Assembly: GCA_009783775.1 (NCBI GenBank)
Contig: WRCT01000111.1
Span: 1 to 6,300 of the forward strand
Length of the DNA stretch: 6,300 nucleotides
DNA from: Clostridiales bacterium
Lineage (GTDB): Bacteria > Bacillota > Clostridia > Christensenellales > CAG-138
Direction: 5' to 3'
The translations under genes were made by a program, and so were the position numbers. The notes beneath the pieces are model-generated. The model had not been told where the DNA came from, ran no database searches, and saw nothing but the letters and a program-made list of their open reading frames with translations. This document shows, one piece after another, positions 1 to 6,006 of the stretch. Every line of letters begins with the position of its first letter. The first letter of the stretch is position 1.

Positions 1-804
1 AAGCAGCCACGCGATCATTTCATCCGCGATCTGACAGGTTTCCGTCACGGTATCATGGCAGAGGATAATGGCGTTTTCATGGGCTTCTCTTTTGAGTTTT
101 GAGAGGATTTTCGACTTGTCTCTGAAACTCCAATCATGCGTGCTCACGTCCCAATACACCACTGCCATGCCATATTTTTTGGCGAACGCGCGGACTTTGT
201 CATTGCTTTCGCCGTAGGGGGGCCGGAACAGTTCCGGCCTTTGCCCGGTGATGGATTCGATCTTGTCGCTGGTTTTTTTAAGCTGGCTGTCAATGCTTCC
301 GTTGGAATATTTGGGTAGGTTCCTATGGTCGTAGGTGTGATTGCCTATCTCGTGGCCGTCGGCCGCGATTTGGCGCAACACCGTGGCGTTCCGCTCCATA
401 TCCAGGCGATAACCGACAACAAAGAAGGTGGCCTTCACATCGTACTTCCGCAATGTTTCCAATAAGTCAGGGGTGAATCCCGCCTTGCCGTGCGGGCCGT
501 CGTCAAACGACAGCGCGATGTATTTTCCGCTCGGGTCCAGGGTGGGCCCGGGCGTTGGCGTCGGGTCGGGTGTGGGCGTCGGCGGCATCGTTGGTGCCAA
601 AGGCGCTTCTGTCGCGCCGCGCTCAATGGCTACCGCGATTGTGACGACAGTCGGGGGTGGGGTTTGCTCGTCACTGTATAGCTCAGAGGACGCGCCGTCG
701 CCAAGGATTTCTCCCCTGGACGCACACGCGGCAAAGAGAAGCAGAAAAGCCACAAACGCGGCGATAATGAAAAATATCTTTGCGTTTTTCGTATTCTCTT
801 TCAC
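1..804 (-). CDS. Lipoprotein polysaccharide deacetylase (NodB/CE4 family), 3' end outside window
   Basis: The first 268 codons are in the window and no stop is reached. The product is a membrane-anchored carbohydrate esterase, probably removing N-acetyl groups from peptidoglycan or another wall glycan. Residues 10-26 are hydrophobic and end in LFAAC, a lipobox with Cys27 as the likely lipidated residue. A Pro/Thr-rich linker (about 68-91, with TPTP units) follows, suited to spanning the wall. The CE4 domain starts near residue 94. Its motifs are SFDDGP (Asp101 base, Asp102 metal), HTYDH (metal His156 and His160), RPPYG (Arg194), THDW (224-225) and LCHD (His250). Motif 4, usually DxxDW, has Ser221 in place of the first Asp. 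The start is GTG at 804, chosen because AAGGAGG lies six bases upstream and the signal peptide begins there. The gene follows the sortase by 63 bases but has its own promoter. Family assignment is firm; the exact glycan substrate is unknown. Confidence 0.93.
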   Translation of the reverse strand, partial: MKENTKNAKIFFIIAAFVAFLLLFAACASRGEILGDGASSELYSDEQTPPPTVVTIAVAIERGATEAPLAPTMPPTPTPDPTPTPGPTLDPSGKYIALSFDDGPHGKAGFTPDLLETLRKYDVKATFFVVGYRLDMERNATVLRQIAADGHEIGNHTYDHRNLPKYSNGSIDSQLKKTSDKIESITGQRPELFRPPYGESNDKVRAFAKKYGMAVVYWDVSTHDWSFRDKSKILSKLKREAHENAIILCHDTVTETCQIADEMIAWLL

Positions 805-810
805 GCGCGG

Positions 811-817
811 CCTCCTT
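811..817 (-). promoter_or_regulatory. Ribosome binding site of the deacetylase
   Basis: On the minus strand this reads AAGGAGG, six bases before the GTG at 804. It is a near-perfect anti-16S match and fixes the GTG start of the deacetylase, which has no suitable ATG nearby. Confidence 0.85.
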
Positions 818-841
818 CCCTCTCCCGTCTAACACTACAAA

Positions 842-871
842 ATTATACACAGTATTACTGTGAACTGTCAA
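842..871 (-). promoter_or_regulatory. Consensus sigma-A promoter for the deacetylase
   Basis: On the minus strand the -35 box is TTGACA (866-871) and the -10 box is TATAAT (842-847). Both are exact consensus and are separated by 18 bases. The -35 box overlaps the sortase stop codon (868-870). Transcription is predicted to begin near 835, giving a leader of about 30 bases that holds the AAGGAGG site. The deacetylase can therefore be expressed independently of the sortase operon. A palindrome fills most of the spacer, so a promoter this strong is probably held in check by a repressor. Confidence 0.82.
848..862. promoter_or_regulatory. Perfect palindrome in the promoter spacer, candidate operator
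   Basis: The 15 bases are CACAGTA, one central base, then TACTGTG, a perfect inverted repeat with 7-base arms. It lies wholly between the -35 and -10 boxes of the deacetylase promoter, where a bound dimer would block RNA polymerase. The regulator is not identifiable from the sequence. The half-site is not the TACAnnTGTA core of the BlaI/CopY type, though it has a similar size and position. Confidence 0.62.
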
Positions 872-1527
872 GATAATGTGTCGTTCGACATCGCGAATAC
901 CAGGATTCGCTCGTTTTCATTGCCTCCGCGCGCGCAGGTGGAGAGGACCAGAAGGCTGTCCGCGTTCGGCGGGGCGTTGGTCGGTTGGGAGAAGATGGGG
1001 TCGTTTATTGTGCCGCGCCGCGCGTCAGTGACGCGGTAGGTCAGCCTCTCCCCCGCTATTGTTTGGATCGTGATAATGGGGTGCGCCGTCAGAAAGTCCG
1101 TTTTCAGATAGCGGGCCAGCGGGGCGAACATGGAGCCGTCCTTGCGGTTGTGGCCGTAGAGAATCACAAGCGGGCCGTCAAAGCCCTCTTCGCAGCCTGT
1201 GTCCATAAAGATGGCGCCGGCTGTGTTTTTTTGGCCCGTGAAGGTGTGGGCCATATAGTATTCGTTTTCCCTGCCACGCACAATGGGATAGTCCACCGTC
1301 GTGCCGTCGATGGTGATCCAGCCGATGTAATCGGGATTGATTGCAAGCAGAGCTTGCGCGGCGGAGGGAACGGCGCTCTTTGTTTCCGGCGCGTGGACGC
1401 GCAGGTCAACGTATTCCTTTCGCGCGGTGTAGTCGTGGGTCAATCTGTAAAAGAGATTGGCCAGGCAAACCAGCCCCGCGAGCCCGACAAACAGGCGCAG
1501 GGTGGAGAGCAGGATTTGCTTTTTCAT
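868..1527 (-). CDS. srtB: Class B sortase
   Basis: This is a membrane-anchored transpeptidase that cuts a C-terminal sorting signal of a secreted protein and links the protein to the cell wall. It is 219 residues long. An N-terminal membrane anchor (about 5-27) is followed by the sortase fold, oriented outside the cell. The catalytic residues are visible: His126 in YGHN, Cys198 in LSTC and Arg207 in ERILV. The stretch NTAGAIFMD (101-109) and the KDGSMF block (129-134) after the catalytic His are typical of class B rather than class A or D enzymes. Its ATG overlaps the stop of the upstream surface-protein gene by four bases (ATGA), and only a weak purine-rich site precedes it, so translation is probably coupled. 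The natural substrate is most likely that neighbouring protein with its IPRTG signal. Class B enzymes are known both for haem-protein anchoring and, in clostridia, for recognising PxTG-type signals. Confidence 0.93.
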   Translation of the reverse strand: MKKQILLSTLRLFVGLAGLVCLANLFYRLTHDYTARKEYVDLRVHAPETKSAVPSAAQALLAINPDYIGWITIDGTTVDYPIVRGRENEYYMAHTFTGQKNTAGAIFMDTGCEEGFDGPLVILYGHNRKDGSMFAPLARYLKTDFLTAHPIITIQTIAGERLTYRVTDARRGTINDPIFSQPTNAPPNADSLLVLSTCARGGNENERILVFAMSNDTLS

Positions 1528-2747
1528 TGGGTTCTTCTTTTACGCCCCAGGGCAAAGAAGAGGGTCAGAAACACGGCGCTGAGAATGAGCCAGAGCAGGA
1601 CCTTGCCGCTGTCGCCCGTGCGTGGAATTTGCCCTGTGCGAAAGGCGAGGAAATAGGGATACCCCTCGTTGCGGTGCGCACCGATACCCCAAATCCACTC
1701 GAAGTCCCAGCCCGCGTCCGTGAAGGTGGTTTTGGTTTTCATTTCCTCCGTTGATTTGCCCGTGGCGCCCGGGCTGCCGCCGACGGTCTGGCCTGTGGTC
1801 TCCACGTCGAAAAAGCAGTTGGCAATGTCCGCGCCGAAGGAACCGACCGTGCCCACAAAACCGTGGACGCGGCTTGCGTCCTCACCCGAGACAGACCCTA
1901 CCGCATAACAGTTTTCTACGGTGATTTTTCCGTACGCGCCCAGGGTGCCCGCAAAGCCGCCCGCCGCGTTTCTGGTGTCGGTGGCGGCGGAGCCTAACGC
2001 GTAGCAGTTTCGGATCAAACCCGAGCTGGCGGTTCCCACAAAGCCGCCGACCGTGCCGCCGCCCGAAAAAACGCTGCCCGTCGCATAGCATTTCTCCACC
2101 GTGCCGCTGCTGGCCCAAAGCCCGATCAGGCCGCCCGCCGCGTAATCGGTAGTGGAGACGTCGGCTGTGGCGTGGCTCTGCTCGATGTAGGCGATCGTGT
2201 ACTCGCTGCCGCCCGCGTAGCCGACCAGGCCGCCGGCCATAATGCGACCCGTAACCTTGCCGTGGGCCGCGCAGTTGCGTATCGTGCCACTGCCGATGTT
2301 GCCCGTCAGCACACCCACCTGTTCGTTGCCCTTCATGCCCGTGCCCGCTGTTTCCACAGTCAGGCTCTCGACCGTGCCCTCGTGTATGCGTGCGAACAGG
2401 CCGATGAAGTGCTCGCCGCTGCGGTCGCTCCAAAGGCCGGAGATCATGTAGCCGCCGCCGTCAAACACGCCGGAAAAAGCGGGGTCCCAGGACCCGATCG
2501 GTTTCCAGCCCGCGCCCGCGTGGTAGCCCGGGTTGCCCGGCAAAAGATACTCCGTCAGATCAATGTCCTTGCCGAGCTTATAGTGCGCGCCGAGGTTGTT
2601 TCGGACCGCGTCCAGCTCGGCGGCCGTGGTGATGATATAGGGGTTTTTCACGCTGCCGTCGCCGCCCGCGAACGCGTGGGCCTTCGGCGCGAAAGCCAGG
2701 CTCGCCAAGATCAAAAGGCCACTGAGGATTACAAATTTTGCCCGCAT
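1524..2747 (-). CDS. Secreted GLUG-repeat surface protein with IPRTG cell-wall sorting signal
   Basis: This 407-residue protein is exported and then wall-anchored. Residues 1-25 form a signal peptide ending in AHA, with cleavage likely after Ala25. Residues 81-105 (WKPIG...FDGGGY) are the usual lead-in to a repeat domain. About six GLUG-type repeats follow near 143-168, 171-198, 204-227, 233-253, 261-288 and 294-316. Each has a GGLVG-like opening and an NCYA-like end; a degenerate one sits near 113-135. The segment 328-366 (STEEM, WDFEWIWGI, NEGYPYF) is the tail commonly found after such repeats. The C-terminus is a sorting signal: IPRTG (374-378), a hydrophobic helix (about 383-401) and the basic tail RKRRTQ. 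GLUG repeats probably form a beta-helix-like stalk used in adhesion, but no ligand can be named. A GTG at 2765 in the same frame is an alternative start. The ATG at 2747 is preferred because GGGAGAG precedes it and the signal peptide then has normal length. Confidence 0.9.
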   Translation of the reverse strand: MRAKFVILSGLLILASLAFAPKAHAFAGGDGSVKNPYIITTAAELDAVRNNLGAHYKLGKDIDLTEYLLPGNPGYHAGAGWKPIGSWDPAFSGVFDGGGYMISGLWSDRSGEHFIGLFARIHEGTVESLTVETAGTGMKGNEQVGVLTGNIGSGTIRNCAAHGKVTGRIMAGGLVGYAGGSEYTIAYIEQSHATADVSTTDYAAGGLIGLWASSGTVEKCYATGSVFSGGGTVGGFVGTASSGLIRNCYALGSAATDTRNAAGGFAGTLGAYGKITVENCYAVGSVSGEDASRVHGFVGTVGSFGADIANCFFDVETTGQTVGGSPGATGKSTEEMKTKTTFTDAGWDFEWIWGIGAHRNEGYPYFLAFRTGQIPRTGDSGKVLLWLILSAVFLTLFFALGRKRRTQ

Positions 2748-2753
2748 TTTTCT

Positions 2754-2760
2754 CTCTCCC
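2754..2760 (-). promoter_or_regulatory. Ribosome binding site of the GLUG protein
   Basis: GGGAGAG on the minus strand ends six bases before the ATG at 2747, which favours that ATG over the in-frame GTG at 2765. The 64-base gap between this gene and the aldolase stop shows no convincing -35/-10 pair and no terminator. The surface genes may therefore be read through from the isomerase-aldolase operon or use a weak promoter. Confidence 0.6.
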
Positions 2761-2811
2761 AACACAAGATATTACAATAACTCTTATGCGGGGCGGAGCG
2801 TTTATACGACT

Positions 2812-3453
2812 TTATTGGTAGGGATAGGATTGAAATGCTTGGGCGGCGTCACGCATTTGCTGTTCGGTAAGGATATGGGGCGCGCCAAGATTCTTTGTGA
2901 CGCAGAATAGTTTGGCCACATATTCGATCAGCTCCGCTGTGGTAAAGGCGCGCGGCAGCGTGGGCCCGACCGCCAGCACGCCATGATTGCCCAGCAGGCA
3001 GGCGCCACGGTTCCCGAGCGCGGCGAGCGCGTTTTGGGCCAGTTCCTCTGTGCCAAACAGAGCGTAGGGGGCACATTTGACAACAGGGCCGGCCGTGGCG
3101 AGCAGGTAGTGAACGGGCGCAAGATCCCGACCCGTACAGGAGATCGCGGTCGCGTAGAGCGAGTGCGTGTGCACGATGGCGTTCACATCCGGACGGGCGC
3201 GGTAGACGGCCAGGTGCATATGGATTTCCGATGAGGGGCGGCGCACACCATCGGTGATTTTGCCGTCTATATCAATTAGCGTGATATCTTCCGGCGCGGT
3301 ACCGGCATAACTTAAGCCGCTTGGGGTGAGCGCAATCAGGCCCTCGGCGCGGTTATACACGCTGATATTGCCGCCCGAGCCGACGGTCAGGCCGCGCGCG
3401 AGCAGTTGTTTGCTGTAGGAAACGATGTCGGTTCGTTCTTGTTGCAGTAGCAT
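2812..3453 (-). CDS. Class II aldolase, FucA-like (probable 5-deoxyribulose / methylthioribulose phosphate aldolase)
   Basis: This is a zinc-dependent cytoplasmic aldolase of 213 residues, about the length of E. coli L-fuculose-phosphate aldolase. The fold markers are GSGGNIS (25-31, phosphate-binding loop), TPSG (43-46) and SSEIHMH (74-80) with Glu76. The zinc ligands are His95 and His97 in HTHS and His157 in GNHG. The stretch HYLLATAG...CAPYALFGT (115-135) is closely FucA-like. The gene begins inside the stop of the MtnA-family gene (TAATG, one shared base), with GAGGAG 11 bases upstream, so the two are co-translated. That pairing matches the DHAP shunt / 5-deoxyribose salvage clusters (mtnA-ald2, drdI-drdA). 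In those the aldolase splits the ketose 1-phosphate into DHAP and acetaldehyde or methylthioacetaldehyde. Fuculose or rhamnulose phosphate cleavage is possible, and so is MtnB-type dehydratase activity, but the neighbour argues for the shunt. Confidence 0.88.
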   Translation of the reverse strand: MLLQQERTDIVSYSKQLLARGLTVGSGGNISVYNRAEGLIALTPSGLSYAGTAPEDITLIDIDGKITDGVRRPSSEIHMHLAVYRARPDVNAIVHTHSLYATAISCTGRDLAPVHYLLATAGPVVKCAPYALFGTEELAQNALAALGNRGACLLGNHGVLAVGPTLPRAFTTAELIEYVAKLFCVTKNLGAPHILTEQQMRDAAQAFQSYPYQ

Positions 3454-4502
3454 TAGGGTGTGAACTCCTCTTCATAAAGGAATGATGAAAGGTCATGGGG
3501 GGAGAAGGTGCCTTTGCGCGTCACGACGCCGTTGCAGAGCTCCGGCGGCACGATATCGAAGGCGGGATAATAAGCCTTGACCCGCGCCTTGGCCACACGG
3601 GTTCCCATATGGGAGAGGACCTGGGCGGCGTCACGCTCTTCAATGCGAACGCTGTCGGCGGTCGGGTGATCCTTGTTGGGGCAGCCGGTGACATAATAGG
3701 GAATGCCGAAGTGTCGGGCGGCCAGCGCGATTTGAAAAGTGCCGACTTTGTTTACGATGTGGCCGTCCATGGTGATGATATCGGCCGCCGAGGTAAAGAC
3801 GTTCACCCGCTCGCGTTCGAGGATATAACCGGGCATATTGTCGGTAATGACGTGGACGGAAAAGCCCATATCGGCGATGACGCTGGCGGTGAGGCGCGCG
3901 CCTTGCAAAAAGGGGCGGGTCTCGGGGCAGATAAAACGCGGGGTTTTTCCCTGGCTTTGGCAAGCCAGCAGCATGGTGCCGACGATGGTCTCGGCAAAGC
4001 ATTGGGTCATTACGACGCCGTCCTTCGGGAAGTGAGCGACTAGATGTTCGGCGATTTCTCTGTAAACCGCATAGCGGATTTGCAGGGCGTCGAACGCGTA
4101 GTCGAAGATGGCGTCCGTCACATTGTCCCCTGCGTCCAGCGCGCGGCGCGCGTGGGCAAGGCAGGCGTCCGTGACCATTTTCATTTTCGCCGTGGTTGTG
4201 GGACGGGCTTGGGAGAGGACCTCGGCGGCCTTTTGCAGGGTTTCCCATTGCCGTTCGACAGTATCGTCACGACATTGCCACGCGGCCAGGACCATGCCCA
4301 TGGCGGCAGCGGTATAAGGGCCGCCGCTTTGCGTAACCATGTCTCTTATAGCCTGCGCCACCTGTTCATAGGTTTTGCAGATTACGTACTCCTTGCGGTA
4401 GGGATAGACGCGGCGGTCCAGGATACGCACCGTGCCGGTCTCGTACCAGGCGACGTTTTCATATTGCAGCAATTCTGCCATGCCCATGTCTTGACGTTTC
4501 AT
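3453..4502 (-). CDS. mtnA: MtnA-family aldose-phosphate isomerase (methylthioribose-1-phosphate / 5-deoxyribose-1-phosphate isomerase-like)
   Basis: A 349-residue cytoplasmic enzyme of the eIF2B-alpha/MtnA fold. Family members convert 5-methylthioribose 1-phosphate, or 5-deoxyribose 1-phosphate, to the ribulose form. The predicted catalytic pair is present: Cys168 in MTQCFAE and Asp241 in TSAAD. Other family blocks are ARPTT (99-103), PETRPFLQGARLTA (193-206), ITDNMPG (219-225), NKVGTFQIA (251-259) and the late IEERD. The N-terminal block that reads RGAPAIG in classical MtnA is replaced by SGGPYTA (59-65), so the phosphate-binding Arg expected there is missing. CFAE also departs from the usual CNTG/CNAG. 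These changes suggest a paralogue with shifted substrate, such as DrdI. The start is uncertain: ATG at 4502 has no ribosome binding site and coincides with the predicted transcript start, while in-frame ATGs at 4487 and 4481 also lack one. Alignment with classical MtnA fits a start as late as 4481. It is the first gene of the operon with the aldolase. Confidence 0.86.
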   Translation of the reverse strand: MKRQDMGMAELLQYENVAWYETGTVRILDRRVYPYRKEYVICKTYEQVAQAIRDMVTQSGGPYTAAAMGMVLAAWQCRDDTVERQWETLQKAAEVLSQARPTTTAKMKMVTDACLAHARRALDAGDNVTDAIFDYAFDALQIRYAVYREIAEHLVAHFPKDGVVMTQCFAETIVGTMLLACQSQGKTPRFICPETRPFLQGARLTASVIADMGFSVHVITDNMPGYILERERVNVFTSAADIITMDGHIVNKVGTFQIALAARHFGIPYYVTGCPNKDHPTADSVRIEERDAAQVLSHMGTRVAKARVKAYYPAFDIVPPELCNGVVTRKGTFSPHDLSSFLYEEEFTP

Positions 4503-4508
4503 GAGTTT

Positions 4509-4537
4509 ATTATAAGCCCAATGCGCGTAAAGTTCAA
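4509..4537 (-). promoter_or_regulatory. Promoter of the isomerase-aldolase operon
   Basis: On the minus strand TTGAAC (4532-4537) and an exact TATAAT (4509-4514) are separated by 17 bases. Counting from the -10 box puts +1 at about 4502, the A of the annotated ATG. The transcript would therefore be leaderless, or would start translation at a downstream ATG (4487 or 4481) after a leader of only about 15-21 bases. Confidence 0.68.
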
Positions 4538-4557
4538 GACTCGGCAGATTGAGTAAA

Positions 4558-4583
4558 AAATACTTAAGGAATTTTATGTATTT
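4558..4583. repeat. Short inverted repeat between the divergent promoters
   Basis: AAATAC (4558-4563) and GTATTT (4578-4583) form 6-base arms around a 14-base A+T-rich centre that includes CTTAAG. It sits between the two -35 boxes, a plausible place for a shared regulator, but short A+T-rich repeats arise easily by chance. Confidence 0.25.
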
Positions 4584-4586
4584 GGG

Positions 4587-4615
4587 TTGACTATGCTCAC
4601 CAAATCTGATACTTT
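4587..4615 (+). promoter_or_regulatory. Promoter of the MFS transporter
   Basis: A near-consensus -35 box TTGACT (4587-4592) is followed after 17 bases by TACTTT (4610-4615), with TG one base upstream making an extended -10. The predicted start is near 4622, giving a leader of about 44 bases. The -10 box matches consensus at only three positions, so the exact boxes are less sure than the -35. Confidence 0.5.
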
Positions 4616-4652
4616 ATAGCGTAAGAGTTATGGGACATAATAATATTGAAAC

Positions 4653-4659
4653 GGGGTGA
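4653..4659 (+). promoter_or_regulatory. Ribosome binding site of the MFS transporter
   Basis: GGGGTGA lies six bases before the ATG at 4666 and supports that start. Confidence 0.65.
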
Positions 4660-4665
4660 AAGCAA

Positions 4666-5997
4666 ATGAAAAGCAAAGAATTGAAAACGGAACGACGCGC
4701 ACGGTGGTCCTGGTACTTTTATGATTTCGGAAATTCTGCATACGCATCGGTGATTTTGCTGGCTGTATACTCCGTGTATTTTCTCAATACCGTGGTGGGC
4801 GACGCCGACGGAAGAGGGACTCTGCTGTGGGGCGTTTCGGTTGCGATCGCCGCAATCGTGGTGGCTTTGGCCTCGCCTGTGCTGGGCGCTATCGCGGACG
4901 TCACCAAACATAAGAAAAAGTTTTTGATCGGCACGACACTGCTGTCCGTGGTATTTACGGCGCTTTTGTTCTTTGTCCGTCAGGGCGATGTCTTTTTGGG
5001 AATGCTCTTCTTCATCCTGGCCGAGATCGGATACCGCGCCGCGCAAGTGTTCTATGACGCGTTGCTGTCGGACATCTCCACGCCCGAGACGATCGGCTCC
5101 ATCTCCGGCAAAGGCTGGGCCATGGGCATGGTCGGTGGGATCCTGGCACTGGTGATTATCGCGGTGCCGATCCAGCTTATCGGAAACCACATTATCCCAT
5201 TCGCCTTTATCATTACGGCCATATTCTTCCTGCTCTCCTCTATTCCAACCTTCCTGTGGGTGAAGGAAAAGGGAGAGGATAACCCGCAGCCGCATGAAAA
5301 GCCGCTCATTTTGACTGCGTTTAAGCAAATCGGCAAGACCTTTCGTTCCATAAAAAGCTACAAAGAGTTTATCAAGTATATGGTGGCGTTTTTGATCTAC
5401 AATGACGGCATCATGATGTTGATGGATTACGCCGCCATCATCGGCGCGATCCTGTTCGGCTTGGAAACGGTGCAGCTGATTATCTTTGTGATTCTGATCC
5501 AGGCCACCGGCGCGATCGGCGCGCTGTTGTTCGGCAAGATCGCCGACTGGCGGAGCAGCAAGGAGGCCACGCTTTACTCGCTCGTTATTTTGACGCTGTC
5601 CCTTTGCGGTCTCTTCTTTCTTGAAAGGGGCACGTCTTCGGGCATGACCTGGTTCTTCATCATCGGCGCTCTGGCGGGTTTCTCCCTGTCCGGCGCGCAG
5701 GCGGTGAGCCGCGGCATGGTCGTGCAGCTGGCGCCGCCCGAAAAAGTGACGGAGTTCTACGGTTTTCTGTCGGTGGCGGGACGCACCTCGACCTTCATCG
5801 GGCCGCTGGTATTCGGCGTGCTTTCTCATGGGATGACCGATTGGTATCTCAAACAGGGCGTCGGTGAGAATCTCGCGCTGCAATACGGCGTATTGTGGGG
5901 AATCGGTTCTATCCTGCTCTTTTTGGCGCTGGGCAGTTTCTTGCTCCTATTTGTTAAGCGCGTCGTCGCGGGAAAGAAGAGCGCACAAACGGAGTAA
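4666..5997 (+). CDS. MFS transporter, UMF1 / Atg22-like family
   Basis: A 443-residue polytopic membrane protein. About 12 hydrophobic helices are visible, near residues 25-44, 53-76, 85-104, 108-128, 150-170, 175-198, 235-262, 267-290, 302-320, 328-347, 362-388 and 405-430. A polar, charged loop (199-234) divides the two halves. The N-terminal WYFYDFGNSAYAS (16-28) is the hallmark of the UMF1/Atg22 branch of the major facilitator superfamily. The loop after helix 2 (GAIADVTKHKKK, 74-85) and its counterpart in the second half (GKIADWRSSKE, 290-300) are the usual MFS signatures. Full length matches the family. Bacterial members are mostly uncharacterised; the yeast relative Atg22 exports amino acids from the vacuole. 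The gene diverges from the isomerase-aldolase operon, so uptake or efflux of a deoxysugar, nucleoside or amino acid linked to that pathway is possible. No substrate can be read from the sequence. Confidence 0.93.
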   Translation: MKSKELKTERRARWSWYFYDFGNSAYASVILLAVYSVYFLNTVVGDADGRGTLLWGVSVAIAAIVVALASPVLGAIADVTKHKKKFLIGTTLLSVVFTALLFFVRQGDVFLGMLFFILAEIGYRAAQVFYDALLSDISTPETIGSISGKGWAMGMVGGILALVIIAVPIQLIGNHIIPFAFIITAIFFLLSSIPTFLWVKEKGEDNPQPHEKPLILTAFKQIGKTFRSIKSYKEFIKYMVAFLIYNDGIMMLMDYAAIIGAILFGLETVQLIIFVILIQATGAIGALLFGKIADWRSSKEATLYSLVILTLSLCGLFFLERGTSSGMTWFFIIGALAGFSLSGAQAVSRGMVVQLAPPEKVTEFYGFLSVAGRTSTFIGPLVFGVLSHGMTDWYLKQGVGENLALQYGVLWGIGSILLFLALGSFLLLFVKRVVAGKKSAQTE

Positions 5998-6006
5998 GCG
6001 GCGCCC

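Larger units (their letters stand above)
4503..4665. other. Divergent intergenic region with back-to-back promoters
   Basis: This 163-base A+T-rich gap separates the leftward isomerase-aldolase operon from the rightward transporter. It contains one promoter facing each way, described separately, with the two -35 boxes about 50 bases apart. Between them is a short inverted repeat, AAATAC and GTATTT. A second -10-like stretch (CATAAT, 4636-4641) lies nearer the transporter but lacks a good -35 box. No RNA gene, riboswitch or terminator was recognised. Confidence 0.7.

Noticed and set aside
842..862. The palindrome plus following T-rich bases as a rho-independent terminator for the sortase operon
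   Set aside because: The central loop is one base, so a stable stem would be short and A/T-rich, and the T run is weak. The location inside an exact -35/-10 pair fits an operator better, though a minor attenuating effect is not excluded.
683..871. A 62-codon minus-strand open frame over the start of the deacetylase
   Set aside because: It is another frame of the deacetylase leader and signal peptide. The GTG frame at 804 carries the lipobox and all catalytic motifs.
985..1656. A 223-codon open frame on the plus strand opposite the sortase and the end of the surface protein
   Set aside because: It crosses two well-supported minus-strand genes, has no recognisable motif and no good initiation site.
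2172..2780. A 202-codon open frame on the plus strand opposite the GLUG protein
   Set aside because: An Ala/Arg/Val-rich low-complexity translation typical of the complement of a G+C-rich repeat gene, with no start signal.
2748..2811. A separate promoter for the surface-protein operon
   Set aside because: TAATAT and TATAAA stretches exist on the minus strand, but neither has a matching -35 box at a usable distance.
4503..4665. A SAM-responsive riboswitch (S-box) upstream of the MtnA-family gene
   Set aside because: The predicted transcript has no leader, and no S-box-like conserved stems were visible in the gap.
4597..5883. A 428-codon open frame on the minus strand opposite the MFS transporter
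   Set aside because: The translation is rich in His, Arg, Gln and Asp with no domain-like pattern, has no ribosome binding site, and lies antisense to a clear 12-helix transporter. It is a by-product of that gene's codon bias.
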